Part shown: positions 34,545 through 45,109 of the stretch, piece after piece
How the letters are laid out: every line of letters begins with the position of its first letter
Position numbering within the stretch: the first letter of the stretch is position 1
NCBI GenBank assembly: GCA_036345935.2
Contig: JADWOT020000003.1
Coordinates: 8,668,134-8,732,133, forward strand
Source of the DNA: Taenia hydatigena
Taxonomy: Eukaryota > Platyhelminthes > Cestoda > Cyclophyllidea > Taeniidae
DNA: 64,000 nucleotides
Direction of reading: 5' to 3'
Made by a program: the position numbers and the translations under genes
Notes under the pieces: generated by a model
Databases searched by the model: none
What the model was told of the DNA's origin: nothing
Seen by the model: the letters and a program-made list of their open reading frames with translations, nothing else

Positions 34545-37500
34545 AAATGAGGGGTAATTAAGGCGTGGCAAAATGGCACGTTAGTAGCAAGATGAAAGTG
34601 ATCTAGTGGAGGAGGTGGGAGGGGCTGAGCAGTGCGGTTGCCTCCACTGCAGGAGTGGTGGGAATAGATGGTACTAGCTTATTCTCTCCTAACATGCGGC
34701 AACGCACACGATCCACTGGCTCATGGCTGGATGGCCATTTCTTCCCCTCATTTTGGTTGGTAAAGGTGTTAAAAGAACACCAATGATAAAGAAGTAGCTG
34801 CTACGGATCAACGAGGAGATGAGAAGTTGAAGCATCTCCTCCCGATAACGTGAGGATCGACTACCCGTAACAGAGGAAGAGAAACGCCCTCCCGCTTTGG
34901 CATGCATAGAGTGTTGAGTGTGGTTCTATGTGAGAGTAGAGGGCTCCAACTAACAGCGCACCAGCATGTTTGTGCGTGCGGCTGGTTCTGAAGTTGTGTT
35001 AATAATGATGATAAATCCATCCCTCATCACACACACACACGCTTGGGAGCAGGCAGCATAAAATGGGCTAGGTGGTGAAGATGGATCAAGCTAAGAGAAA
35101 AAAGAGATGAGAAAAGCACAATTTATGCTCCCTTGAATCAGCGCAAGCGCTGAAGCGTCATATGACAGTGTGTAAAAGGTTCGGCAATCATCCTTCTGGA
35201 GGTTGAATAAAGGGGATGAGGGGAAGCATGAAGAGGCGTTTGCTTTGCGCACATCCACGGTGAGATAAAATGTTTTTGTTGGTTAATTGGGGTTAAAAAA
35301 AGAAGAAAAAATACAAGGCAGCAGCAGCAGTAGAAATGCGTTTCTCGTGAGGCGAAGCTCGCTGGAACAGGCATCTTGGAGTGTATGTACCAGCTATTTA
35401 TTTATTAAAAGGCGTCAAATTAATCACATGAGGCGGTTGGGGTTATGGCATGACAATCATCAAATCTGCCTTCAGTAAGTGTCTTTCTCCTTTCCTACTA
35501 CGCTCAATAGGCTCCTGAGTGCTGCATCTTGCATTACGTTCCACCGTGTGCACTCCGTGCATTTAACACAACCGAAGAATTGGGAGTGAGTACTACCTAT
35601 GTTGCATTTTCTTGCCCTCGTTTTCCATTTGAGTAACACAAGAACGTCTTGCTCTCTTGGTTCCCTTGCACTTCACTCACTTACACCTGCTTCGAACTAA
35701 GCATCAATTCTCCCTCCCTTCGATGGAAGTGCAATGCATTCTGCTAATACTTAATTATAGCCACGAATAATCGGAGTGAAAATGTGCACATGCCTGCGCA
35801 GAACATCATCACCACCAACAACACAAGAAAGTTGGTTTACACTTGAGAAGCAGCGTTTATTCCAGATGCAGCTCCTAGTACCGCATCGATGTTGTTGCCG
35901 GTCTTGCTATCGGATTGTGAACTGGAATGTCCTCGCTACTGAATCGGTGCTTGGTAGCAGTTGTATGGCGGAGTCAGCGATTGATTTGGCATTCAGTAGA
36001 GCAGCGTTGTTGTTGGGTGAATACTACTTAAGGATGAAGGGCAGCCATTCATCTGACACTGGTGAGCAACAAATAAAGGAAGACACAGGTGTCAACTCAA
36101 AACGTTTTAGGGTGCCTGGGGTGCAGCGCTATTGGTTCTGTTGACCGTGGTGGCCAGAAACTAAAATGCAATGTGGGCAGAAGAGACCATCCAGTCACCG
36201 TTGCAAAACCACGAGACGATGGTGGATTTTTCTACCTGACACATCAAACTTTTCCTAGATTCCGCCCACAAACCTCTGCAATATCTGCTTCCACGCAGCG
36301 TCAGAAACACTTAACCCCTTAGAAAGGGTGATTAACAAACATTCACGTAACAAATTGCCTATTAATAGAGATGGTTACTTAGTTGTTGAAGTCGGATTAG
36401 GCCCCACATAGATACGTACACACAGGGTTTGTGCAGAAGTAGTGCTCTTCATGCTGCCTCAAACATCTTACGTCACCGAAGGTAAAGACTAAGCCTTCGA
36501 GTGAAATTGCCTAATAAAAGAGAAACCGTAAAGATACACGGTTACCTTGCCGTCAGGTAGATGCAAAGCAGGGATGGTGTGCTGTGGCTTTATTAACCAC
36601 TGAAATATGCTTGATGAGTTAGGCGCCAAACCGAGTCTTTTATTGTTCATTTGGTGGGATAAGGAACGTCACGAAGTCTTCCGCCTCTATAAACTATGTA
36701 TGGGAATCATTAATAAATGAATTGACAAATGGTAGCATAGAGGCACAGAAAAATCATGCTTGTTACTCCGTTTAAGGTACCGCCTAATAAGAAAAGTGCG
36801 TAGAGGGTGGATGCACATGCTTTGCTCACTCCTCCTCACTAACACTTTGATGAAAACCGCACCAACTAGTGGAATTCAACAGACACAAACCAGCACATAG
36901 GTAAGTCGAATCCTAGACAACCAGAATTCAAGCACCCATTATGTCAAATTAAGTCGCTGCAAAAATATCTACCAAATAAAGGACTGCCATATTCACCCAT
37001 TGCGAAAGGTGATGAGGCGAACTGCAATGTGGGATTGTAATCGAAAACAAATGGATGGCAATGGATGCCACATATTGCCATGACTTCCTTCCGAGATTCC
37101 CTTTATTGCGTCACAGATCTTCTTGCAATATTTCGAAGGTGTTTAAGAGAGGTCTCTTCTTCGAAAACAGGCGCAGCTAGTCAAGCACCCGAAAGCATGT
37201 CGCATTGTTGCAAGAGATTGCACGACCTCATGCACTCACTGCCTCATCCTCGACCTCTTCATTCACTGCCAGTGATTGCCGTCTCTCCTTGACTCTAGAT
37301 AATCGTAGGCAGAATAAGTTAAATGGGTCGGATGTGAAACAAAAGGAAGCGGACTAGTTTTTGCTGATACCCACATGCAAAGCGGCCATCAAAAGTGCTT
37401 ACGCTTCCTTAGGAGAATTCACTCGGATAAAATGAATTTTATAACTTCTGTTGTTTTATGAAAACACAACTCCGGCCACGTAAAAGTTGTAAAAGTTGTG
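34545..37500. other. No recognised gene; one CA microsatellite
   Basis: The longest frame (35,776-36,144, 122 codons, plus) has no domain, splice pair or paralogue. Two degenerate stretches around 36,340 and 36,510 share ATTGCCTA(A/T)(T/A)AA(T/A)AGAG. Confidence 0.4.
35028..35040. repeat. (CA)n microsatellite
   Basis: Six and a half perfect CA units. Confidence 0.9.
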
Positions 37501-37509
37501 TCAGATTGC

Positions 37510-38050
37510 TAGGCGAGAGATGAATCTGCTCTGATCAAGATGCACATAGTGATTGGCTTGGCTCTTCTAATACGTACCATTTTGATGAGTGTCGTCGGAG
37601 TCGAATTAATACAACAATGGGTGGCAACCACTTTCACAGTGCTCTCAAAGGCCAGATTGCAAGTGCCTATGTAAATAAATGCAAGGGTCTGCCATGTGGT
37701 TGAGTGCCTGAATTCGGTCGTTTGATAATAAATAACAAGCAGTGTAATGTTCTCCTTAGGTGACAAAGCTTTTACATAATAGCGGATTACCAAGTGAGGA
37801 GACCCAACTCATACCCGGCTGTCTAGATAGAAATGACTTCCTTGTGAAGACAAATAACTTAAAGCCAAAGCTGTTCGTTCTTTGGGGAAGTGTTGAAGCA
37901 AGTGTTGCACCTGGAGACATTCCTTAAGACGGAGGACATAAGGTGCCTTGCCGAAGTGCAGAGCAGCTAAGGAAAGAGGGTCTACTGGCACTACTCAGAG
38001 GTTAATTCCTCATCCGGGAACTATAATATGAAAATCAGTAGAAGCGACGA
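37510..38050 (-). pseudogene. Unknown gene family Y, copy 2
   Basis: Minus strand. A CTCTTTCCTTAG acceptor precedes an open 152-nt exon (37,966 to 37,815) ending at a GTATGAG donor. The exon codes AALHFGKAPYVLRLKECL and onwards to Asp-Ser-Arg with no stop. It has the same length and phase as copy 3. A second block (about 37,700-37,560) includes an FIYIGTCNLAFEST stretch parallel to copy 3 but loses phase near its end, so it may be a further exon or conserved intron. The product is not recognised. Confidence 0.5.
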
Positions 38051-38084
38051 AAATGATAGAAAATTTGGAATGGAGCAACTACTG

Positions 38085-38250
38085 CTCTGAACTTTTTCCT
38101 ACTGTTCTTTTGTACCTCAGCGATTGACTGGTTTGACTGTGCATCTTTATGCTGACGACACCTCAATCGCCGACCCGATGATAACTCAATCACCAGTGTT
38201 GTAGCGGAAGTGATGCAAGCTTTTTGCGGTCCTGATCCCTCAACCTAGTG
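38085..38250 (+). mobile_element. Non-LTR retrotransposon reverse-transcriptase relic
   Basis: In plus frames with at least two shifts, a PTVLLYLSD-like piece is followed by LTGLTVHLYADDTS and then DDNSITSVVAEVMQA. The (F/Y)ADD core with the preceding hydrophobic strand is the catalytic motif of reverse transcriptases of LINE-type elements. Only about 55 residues remain, without endonuclease or further palm/thumb parts. Frameshifts and stops show it is dead. It abuts the right end of the family Y copy at 37.5-38.05 kb. Confidence 0.7.
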
Positions 38251-38259
38251 TGACGTCAA

Positions 38260-39860
38260 GTGCGTTCATCTTCCATTTCTCCTCTTATTTTTCTTTACAA
38301 ACCCAATTAGTGGCTTCCGATGCACTTGATTCACACTGTTGCGCGACACTAACGACAACAATAGTAGGAAACAAAGATAGGAAGTGTATTATTGGTGTAG
38401 AGATTGAATTAGAGTTCACAGGTGCGACTTAGAGACCTTTTCGCATATTCGACGCACGCAGTCGGCCATCGCAAAGTGGTTGGTGCTGGAAGTTACAACA
38501 TTCACGAATCGATTGTGCCAGCCATTAACATTCACGCTTGTTCCAAAAAATTATCGAAATGATACATTGTTGTTCTCTCGTACATATTTTACTGGGCCTT
38601 GAGTTCAATCCAGCTTGACAATAGTACTGGGTTAGGGAATGAGCATGTATTGTATTTTTGCTCCCCCTAGGACCGCTGACCTAAGGTAGCATGTGTTTGA
38701 CCCATGGGAGGGCGATCGTTTAGAGGGGGCTGTCGTCTGTCTATTCAATGCGGTCTTGATTAACTCTACGAAAGGGACTATGCAATGCTGCATGGTGGTG
38801 ATTGATTGAGGCCACTTCTGTACTCCAGCTACCTTAAGAACGTTCGCCTCGTGGGTGAATGAGGTTGACATTGGAGCTGAAACGTTATAGGTCTTGGTAT
38901 TACCAAGAAGCCATTCATGCTCCAACTTTTGCAGTTGAATAATGGAGCAGTTGAGAGAGGGATTGGCATTAAAGGCATGTAAAACATGTCCTGTGATCTG
39001 CATCTGGATTAGTTCTACCCTTTCGAGAAGACAAACCTAGAATTGTAAAGGGCTGTGGCGTTTGCTTTCTAGGCAGAAATTTTCCATTTTATTTCGGTCT
39101 TTCTCTATTTCTCTTGCAACTTCGTTTAGTTTGGTTAGCACCAAGTCATGAGTGTTTTTTTTAGAAGCAAACTGATCTGTGGACCTCGAAAGTGGAGTGG
39201 AGCACAGACCTAACTCTGATAGGCATTACCTCGGAACACTTTGATGGATTGGGCGTCGTCTTTGCTTCTGTGTGTGATGCATCGACCTGGGTATACTTTC
39301 GCTTCCAACACAGTGGAAGTGAAGCAGTGCATTGCGCTGTTGGAAGAAAAAGGAAAAGAAGCAGAGGACAACAAAGGATGATGCTGAGTTGAGTGCGCTT
39401 CTATGTCGCTAATGGAAGGGCCTAACTTCCATTTGTCTTCTCCTTGCTTGATCTCATTTGTCTTCCGTGGCGATATGTATTTTAAAGTCGACAGTATAAC
39501 AGCAAACCTATCAAACTTTAGACCTATGATTGGCTAAAACCTGGTCATCGAAATAAAGATCTGCGTATGATGTTGTACTGTGCCCTACACCAGACCTGAA
39601 ACCTTTAAATGTTTGACCTGAGCTGTGGAGTAGATGGAAGTGAATTACAGTCAAGTTGTTTGATCGTGTTTATGCCAAAAATAACTAATTGACCGTTTAC
39701 ATTGACTGGATAGTAACAGCTGGTTTAGATGCCTATCACCCAAGCAAAGGCCATTTTCAACGTGCTCTGCAGCTTTAAAATGTGTTAGTTTAATTTTTTT
39801 TCTACCTAGAATTCAAACGGTGGACTTGCTGTGCCTCTGGATCAATTCATTTTAGCAACT
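38260..39860. other. No recognised gene
   Basis: A 123-codon minus-strand frame (39,003-38,632) is the longest; it has no recognisable domain and no second copy. It may be retroelement debris given the nearby reverse-transcriptase relic, but that is a guess. Confidence 0.35.
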
Positions 39861-39908
39861 CCCAACCTCGAGCATAGCTACCCAAGAGGATATCTTTGAA
39901 AAGATCAA

Positions 39909-39914
39909 TTTATT
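39909..39914 (-). terminator. Polyadenylation signal of homeobox copy D
   Basis: AATAAA on the minus strand, within AAATAAATTGATC. It lies about 200 nt past the stop, and the same position has AATAAATTGA in copy E. Confidence 0.6.
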
Positions 39915-40116
39915 TGTTCATTTATAAAAACTAAGGCCTACAAGGTGGCTGCCATCATGACATGCCATATGGACATAAAGTTAGAATAGCAAAACATCAT
40001 CACCACAGCCACTTCATGAAAGGCAGCCAAGGACGGTCTGCAGACGCTTCTTAGAGAAAGCGAATAACTTGTTTTGTCAGCTCTACATACATCTTCATAA
40101 CTTCGTCTTCACCATG

Positions 40117-41917
40117 CTAATTTTGGTCTGTATCAGTAGCAAGCTTATTTTCGAACCACTCTGCCAGAGCCCTAAGTAACCGACTTTGCCTCGACAGTAT
40201 ATCACCACCTTCTCCTGAAGAGTCTTGCTCCAATTGTACTACTGTCTGTTGGGGCGCTCGTTGCGGTTGGGAGCTCCCATTAGTTCCTAAGCTTTCACGG
40301 AGGCTACTGTCATACGAGTCCGTTGATGAGGCACTTCTGTCCATGCCATGAACCATAGGCTGTGCAACAGGTGCCTCATTGCCGAAAATTTTTCCGCCGG
40401 CCTTTTTTGTTATGTAATGTTGGTTTTGGAACCATGTCTTAACCTAACAGAGAAGTCAAAATTATGGCGAGTACAGACGACCGAATCGTAGGCAATCACT
40501 ACACAATAAAAGTTGTCTATTAAACAAGTTCACTTAACATATTAACGCTTGACCAACCTGAGTTTTCGTCAGGTTAATACGCCGCGCCAGATCTTTGCAT
40601 TCACTCCTACTGATGTAGTTGTTCTCTTTAAAGTGCCTCATCATCTCATTAATTTGGAAGGGTGTGAAGAGAACCCTGCGTTTGCCAAGTCGTTGTGCCT
40701 CAGATACTGTCTGGCGTACCTGAGGCTGTTCTGCGGCTGGTGTTGTAGAGGAGTTTGCTGCATCAGGCATAGATGCAGTGGCAGCAAGTTGTTTGAGAAG
40801 AGAGTAGTCTGGAATTGAGAAGACGTTTGTTGGAAGGTGTTGTTGCATGCTTGGCGGTGTGGACGGTCTTTGCACTTGGGGTTGTAACAGCTGTTGACTT
40901 AACTTTGACAAGATGTCATTTAGTAGTGGCGGTAGCTTGAGGTTGGTCTGAGCTTCCGCCTTGCTTTGGAGACGAAGACAAGTCGATGCAGGACGTCTGT
41001 GGCAGTGCAGGCTTTGGAGGGCTGGAAGGTTGCGGATTGCGTAAGGAAAATACAGACATTGCTCCTAAGATATTTGATCCATTTGAAGTAGCCTCATCAA
41101 GTTCCAGCCGCTTTGGTGGATGAGAATTCAGCTGGGTTCGTTCGGCTTCATCGTTTTTCTGTGACGAACACACTAGAGGAGAATTGGGTCTTGAAAACGC
41201 TGGAGGTTTGGCCAGAGCCGAGACCGTTTCTTCCACCTTTTGTGACGTGAGAGGTGTATCGTGTTCCACTTGCTGTTGTGAGGTTGGCAACGAAGTCGAC
41301 GAGGCTAATCGTTGGAGATACGAGTTCGTCTCTCCCCCAGGTACGAGTGGGTATTCCGTATTTGGTGCACCTGTCAAAGTAAAACGACTGGGATAAGAGC
41401 ACGAACTTCCAAATGTAACTAAATATTAGCTCTACTTTACTTGGGTCAGGGGCTTATTCATATCGAGTGTGCTATTTTGGGCATGAGATTGGGTCCTGAT
41501 TGACCCCAACTCTGCGTGATCGTTGGGACGGCTTCGCGATGGTTGAAAATTGTAATGGCACCGATGAAAAGTATTGTGCAAAAGCTTTCCTATGTCAGCT
41601 CTGACCGACGTTAAAATTGGAAAAAATGATGTAGAGCTTTATCTACAATAAGTGCGTTAGGTATGCCACTGTGGCTGCGGAAATGGGCAGCTGCAAGGGA
41701 CAACAAATGAATCCAGCTTCAACTTATGATGACCAATTGACGTAATGTGGTGATAACGGCACAAAACCTAGAGATACAAAGGTATGCAAACAAAGGAAAA
41801 AGTAAAGAGTGATAAAATAACTTGATAGACAATACCATTTGCCAGCAGTGTTGCCAGAATTTGGATTTGTTCTGGACTGAGGAGGTCCAAAAGGCTTCTG
41901 TCTGTAAAGTTTGACAT
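40117..41917 (-). pseudogene. Homeobox gene copy D (NK2-like; best preserved)
   Basis: Three-exon model on the minus strand. Exon 1: 41,917-41,836 (82 nt, starts MSNFTDRSLLDLLSPEQ). Exon 2: 41,370-40,558, from a TTTGACAG acceptor to a CAG/GTTGGT donor. Exon 3: 40,443-40,117, after a CTCTGTTAG acceptor. Exon 2 codes a Ser/Pro/Gln-rich region, LSQQLLQPQ, then homeodomain residues 1-44 (40,689-40,558); exon 3 starts with residues 45-60. Arg5, Phe8, Phe20, Trp48, Phe49, Gln50, Asn51 and Tyr54 are present. Tyr54 and RRVLF recall the NK2 class, where it would be a DNA-binding transcription factor. Odd points: Leu16 is Met and Arg53 is His. A net 29-nt loss near 40,925 puts the homeobox out of frame with exon 1. 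A TAG at 40,117 removes a charged tail of about 24 residues. Probably a pseudogene, unless the loss is an assembly error. Confidence 0.8.
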
Positions 41918-41967
41918 GATGAATTTGTGATCATGCAAATCTGCGCTCTTGACTTAATTACTTGCCA

Positions 41968-41993
41968 TATTTATAGACTATGAGAGCCAATAA
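41968..41993 (-). promoter_or_regulatory. Core promoter of homeobox copy D
   Basis: TATAAATA (minus strand, 41,975-41,968) lies about 51 nt upstream of the ATG, with TTATTGGCTC about 10 nt further upstream. Copy E has the same order; copy A keeps only the second element. This implies a very short 5' leader. Confidence 0.6.
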
Positions 41994-41999
41994 AACTCT

Positions 42000-42865
42000 A
42001 ATGCGGGTTAGACCAAGAAGATTTGTAAGTCTTTAGTCGTGTCGATTGTTTTGAAGGGGGATGGATTGCGTAATTTTCTAAAATTTTGTTCTGGGCAGTC
42101 TGTATTTTGACGCTTAATTTGCTTTTACTTAGGATCTACCCACTTTCGTCTCATCGGCTGACTGTAATTTGCACTTTTTTCTGTCCTCTTAATAAAGTCT
42201 TTCAGAAGCCGAAACAAGTAAAGTTTGATGAGTGGGTCATCAGCAACTGTACACATTGATGAATGAGATGGAAAGATGTAAATTAATCAAGCTGTCACTT
42301 GAACGGGTAAACAAATTTTTGTTGAGATATGAACTCAAATCGAATCGCCCTTTTACGACACTGAGACAAGGAGGGTAAGAAGGTCTTATAATCTATTTTT
42401 ATTAATGCAAAGGTTTACCGAAACCCATCCTAGCACTCACATCAACCTGTCCAGGTGGTTCTGCTGACACCCTACCACCGAGCGCTGAAACCAACCCCAA
42501 TTTCCAACTTGATCTTCAGAAAAAGAAAAACCTTCTGCCAAAATTAGGTAACGGAGTGTGTTTTTCTAGATGAGAGGCGTAGATTAGAGGAAGGATAAAA
42601 TATTAGGTAAGGAAAAGGAGAAGACATGGAGCAGATTTGAATGAAATGCAAGCTCTTTAATACTATCGTAAAAGGAAAACGAAAGAGAGTTGCTTCGAAA
42701 TGCGACATTTGACAATGTGGGTGTGAAAGCATCTCTCGCTACTACTTTGCATGCAACTCCTCTTCGTACTGCTTACGGAAACCGTCTTTGGTAAGGAAGG
42801 ATTCCACTCAGTGCTGTAGATAGAGCTCCCACACGTTAATCGTGACAAAACAACAACCCTCAATG
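42000..42865 (-). repeat. Upstream flank of copy D, partly shared with copy A
   Basis: 42,000-42,520 matches 20.8-21.7 kb. 42,520-42,865 has no partner that I can see. Copy E lacks nearly all of this segment between gene X and its TATA box. Confidence 0.6.
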
Positions 42866-43063
42866 AGATCATGTCATGCTCAATCGTTTGACATGAGTCT
42901 GACTCATGATGGATGACAGCTAATCGTCGTACGACTTGTATTCATGTTAGCACAGCGGTATCCACGACTTTAGCCTGAATAGTCGTCTACAGCGCTAAGT
43001 GATCATCTATGACCAAACTCGAGGCCTGAGCAATGATGGTGATTTTCACAACCAATTATCAAA

Positions 43064-43413
43064 TTATCCATTCTGAGGCTTCTGCATACTCAAACGTTCG
43101 AATTAAGGTCTGACTGCGGCATTGCCACCCTGTAACACGCAGAATCGGATACCTCCGAGGTTATGGCACAGCGGTCAGGGTCATGCGAATCACAGCAACA
43201 AATACAACACCTCAGTCTCAATGAAGAAGAGTACGCAAAGATAACAATATTGTAGGCGTTGACCTACCTGACCGTAGAATTCGGTGCCAAGTTTTTTATG
43301 ATATACATGAGAAAGCACCCACAAAAGGTAGATGTGTCTGCGTTATTTGAGGGAAATAGACCGCAATGCGTGTCCCTCTATGTGCTGCATGACCTCAAGG
43401 GGTGGAGAACTAG
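43064..43413 (-). pseudogene. Gene X, 3' end, copy next to homeobox D
   Basis: Minus strand. Exon n, 43,413-43,268 (146 nt), lies between a GATCACGCAG acceptor and a CAG/GTAGGT donor. It reads open except for one TAA after 22 codons, with EVMQHIEGHALRSISLK before the stop and IYLLWVLSHVYHKKLGTEFY after it. Exon n+1, 43,129-43,064, follows a GTGTTACAG acceptor, has one TAA after eight codons, and ends in Gln-Asn-Gly-TAA as in the 31.6 kb copy. Phases agree (0) and the exon n+1 lengths are identical (66 nt). The hydrophobic IYLLWVLSHV stretch could be buried or in a membrane. The gene is transcriptionally upstream of the homeobox copy, in the same direction, at both loci. Family not recognised. 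Confidence 0.55.
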
Positions 43414-43642
43414 CTGCGTGATCAAAAATCAAACACGTTAATCCAGAATCCACATAATTAACATAGAATCTGGCACACGAGGCTAATAATGCATCAGAGA
43501 ACACGATAATCGGCGTTAAGCTCTACCCCTTCCCCTCCCCCCCTTATCTAATTTTGGTGACAACTAGACAGGAAGGCGGAATGAGGTCATCGGCATGCGA
43601 AGCCATTCTTGCCACCATGCACAACCAACTCACGTCAGTTCG

Positions 43643-43852
43643 TTAACACTGTGACAGTAGTTGGTTGTTAATGAAAGGAATTTCGTTTGGTCGAGTCATC
43701 TGCTTCCATTTGGAGCAATTTGTGCTGCATGAATAGATGTGTTTTAGAAAGAAGACCAGCCAGCCAATGAATGTGTCCAAACCTGGTGGAGGGTGTGGGT
43801 GAGTTGTTTCATGCAAGGCGACATAGACTGCCAACTTATGCTTTGGTCGCAT
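43643..43852 (-). CDS. Hypothetical short frame upstream of gene X
   Basis: A true ATG at 43,852 opens 69 codons with a Pro/His-rich part and a hydrophobic segment, FIGWLVFFL. It lies 5' of the gene X exons on the same strand, and its 3' half overlaps DNA collinear with 31.04-31.1 kb. In that copy the frame is largely missing. It could be an upstream exon of gene X or a chance frame; no donor site decides it. Confidence 0.2.
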   Translation of the reverse strand: MRPKHKLAVYVALHETTHPHPPPGLDTFIGWLVFFLKHIYSCSTNCSKWKQMTRPNEIPFINNQLLSQC

Positions 43853-43859
43853 TTTATCG

Positions 43860-44500
43860 TTAATGGGTAGACATTAGTTGCACTTGGCGCACTTTTACCT
43901 GCATACCAAAACCACTGAAATGAGCGACAGAAGGAGGGTGAGGGAGACAGAGCGGGAGATAGGAATGACGGGGGATACTAGGAATACCGCCTTTTTTCAA
44001 TGAACGTTAGCGTTTTAACCTCTCTACTGTATTACTTGAGTAGCGGTGCGACTAGGTGGTTGCCAAATTGGAACAAGTAGTGATGGTTCCAGTTCGTGGG
44101 CATTCCAACGTACTCCATTTGGCTGGATCGTAAACGTGTCTTTAACTCCTCAGCAGCAAATGTCTTGATGCATTAAAGCAGAGGTGAGACATTTGAATGG
44201 CGATTAGCATGCTGTCAAAGGAACTCCATGCCACTCCATTCTCTTCCTCATGCTAATCTAACCCCACATTATAAATAGCCAATTCTCTCCAATGAGAGTA
44301 GTGCAATGGCAGGTCATTTGTAAAAATACAGGTTCAGAATGCTCCCGTAACCGACAGCTAATATCCTCTTTTCATACGCCTTTACACGGATCACAATAAA
44401 GGAACCATACTTACTTGAGTAGGCATTTGCTGGCTGTGCTTCAATAACAACGGGTGGCTACGACGTGTGATCAGGTGAAAGATGGAGAGACCCACGGTTG
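43860..44500. other. No recognised gene
   Basis: No supported frame or repeat partner. Confidence 0.35.
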
Positions 44501-45080
44501 ACAATTGCTTCGACAGGATTGCAATAGTGACATATCGATCACTGATGGCATGTTAATAGTTGGATTGCTTCCTTTCATTGATTTGATTTGGATTTGCGAC
44601 CTTGTTGAGGTCTTTTCACAAGCAATTCCAATGTCAAGCACTTTGGCCGAATGAACCTCTATGACGTGCTGTTAGACCCTCCCATCTCTAGCTTCTCTGC
44701 ATTTTGGCAATGCGTACCTTGCCCTTTGTTTTGGGGAGAGTCTCGAGGCATTGCACTTACCTCAACACTTTCCTAAATCACAGAGAGCTTTGGCTTCAAG
44801 TTGTTTGCCATCACGAGGAAGTCAATTCAAGCAAGATGGTCGGGTGTGATTTAGGCTCCACACTTACAAACCCGGTGTTATGTAAGAGTTTGTCACCTTT
44901 CCAATGGCAGAATTCAAACAGTCAACGACACGGCTAACCATTGCAGTTGTTTACATATGCACTTGCAGCCTAGCCTCCGAGAGTACTGACAAATTGGTTG
45001 CCAACCCATTGTTGCATCTGTTGGACTCCAGCAACCCTCATCAACCGACACAAATGCTAGCAGCTTGGGCAATCTATCAA
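44500..45080 (+). pseudogene. Unknown gene family Y, copy 3
   Basis: Plus strand. A CCCTCCCATCTCTAG acceptor precedes an open 152-nt exon (44,692-44,843) ending at a GTGTGAT donor. The exon codes SLHFGNAYLALCFGESLEAL and onwards to Asp-Gly-Arg. It shares length, phase and splice sites with copy 2 and differs from copy 1 by exactly 45 nt. The next block (44,907-45,100) holds AVVYICTCSLASEST in an open frame to 45,110. This is the copy with the longest intact frames. No known domain recognised. Confidence 0.5.
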
Positions 45081-45109
45081 CATAAATTTAGTACTTTCAC
45101 CTCCTCCTA

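Noticed and set aside
35776..36144. 122-codon plus-strand frame
   Set aside because: A length like this is expected several times by chance in 64 kb of six-frame sequence; no domain, splice site or paralogue supports it.
37815..37966. Similarity of the family Y exon to the EXS domain of XPR1-type phosphate exporters
   Set aside because: Only an LR-x-x-x-CL pattern fits; spacing to the next expected motif is wrong and no other part of the domain is visible.
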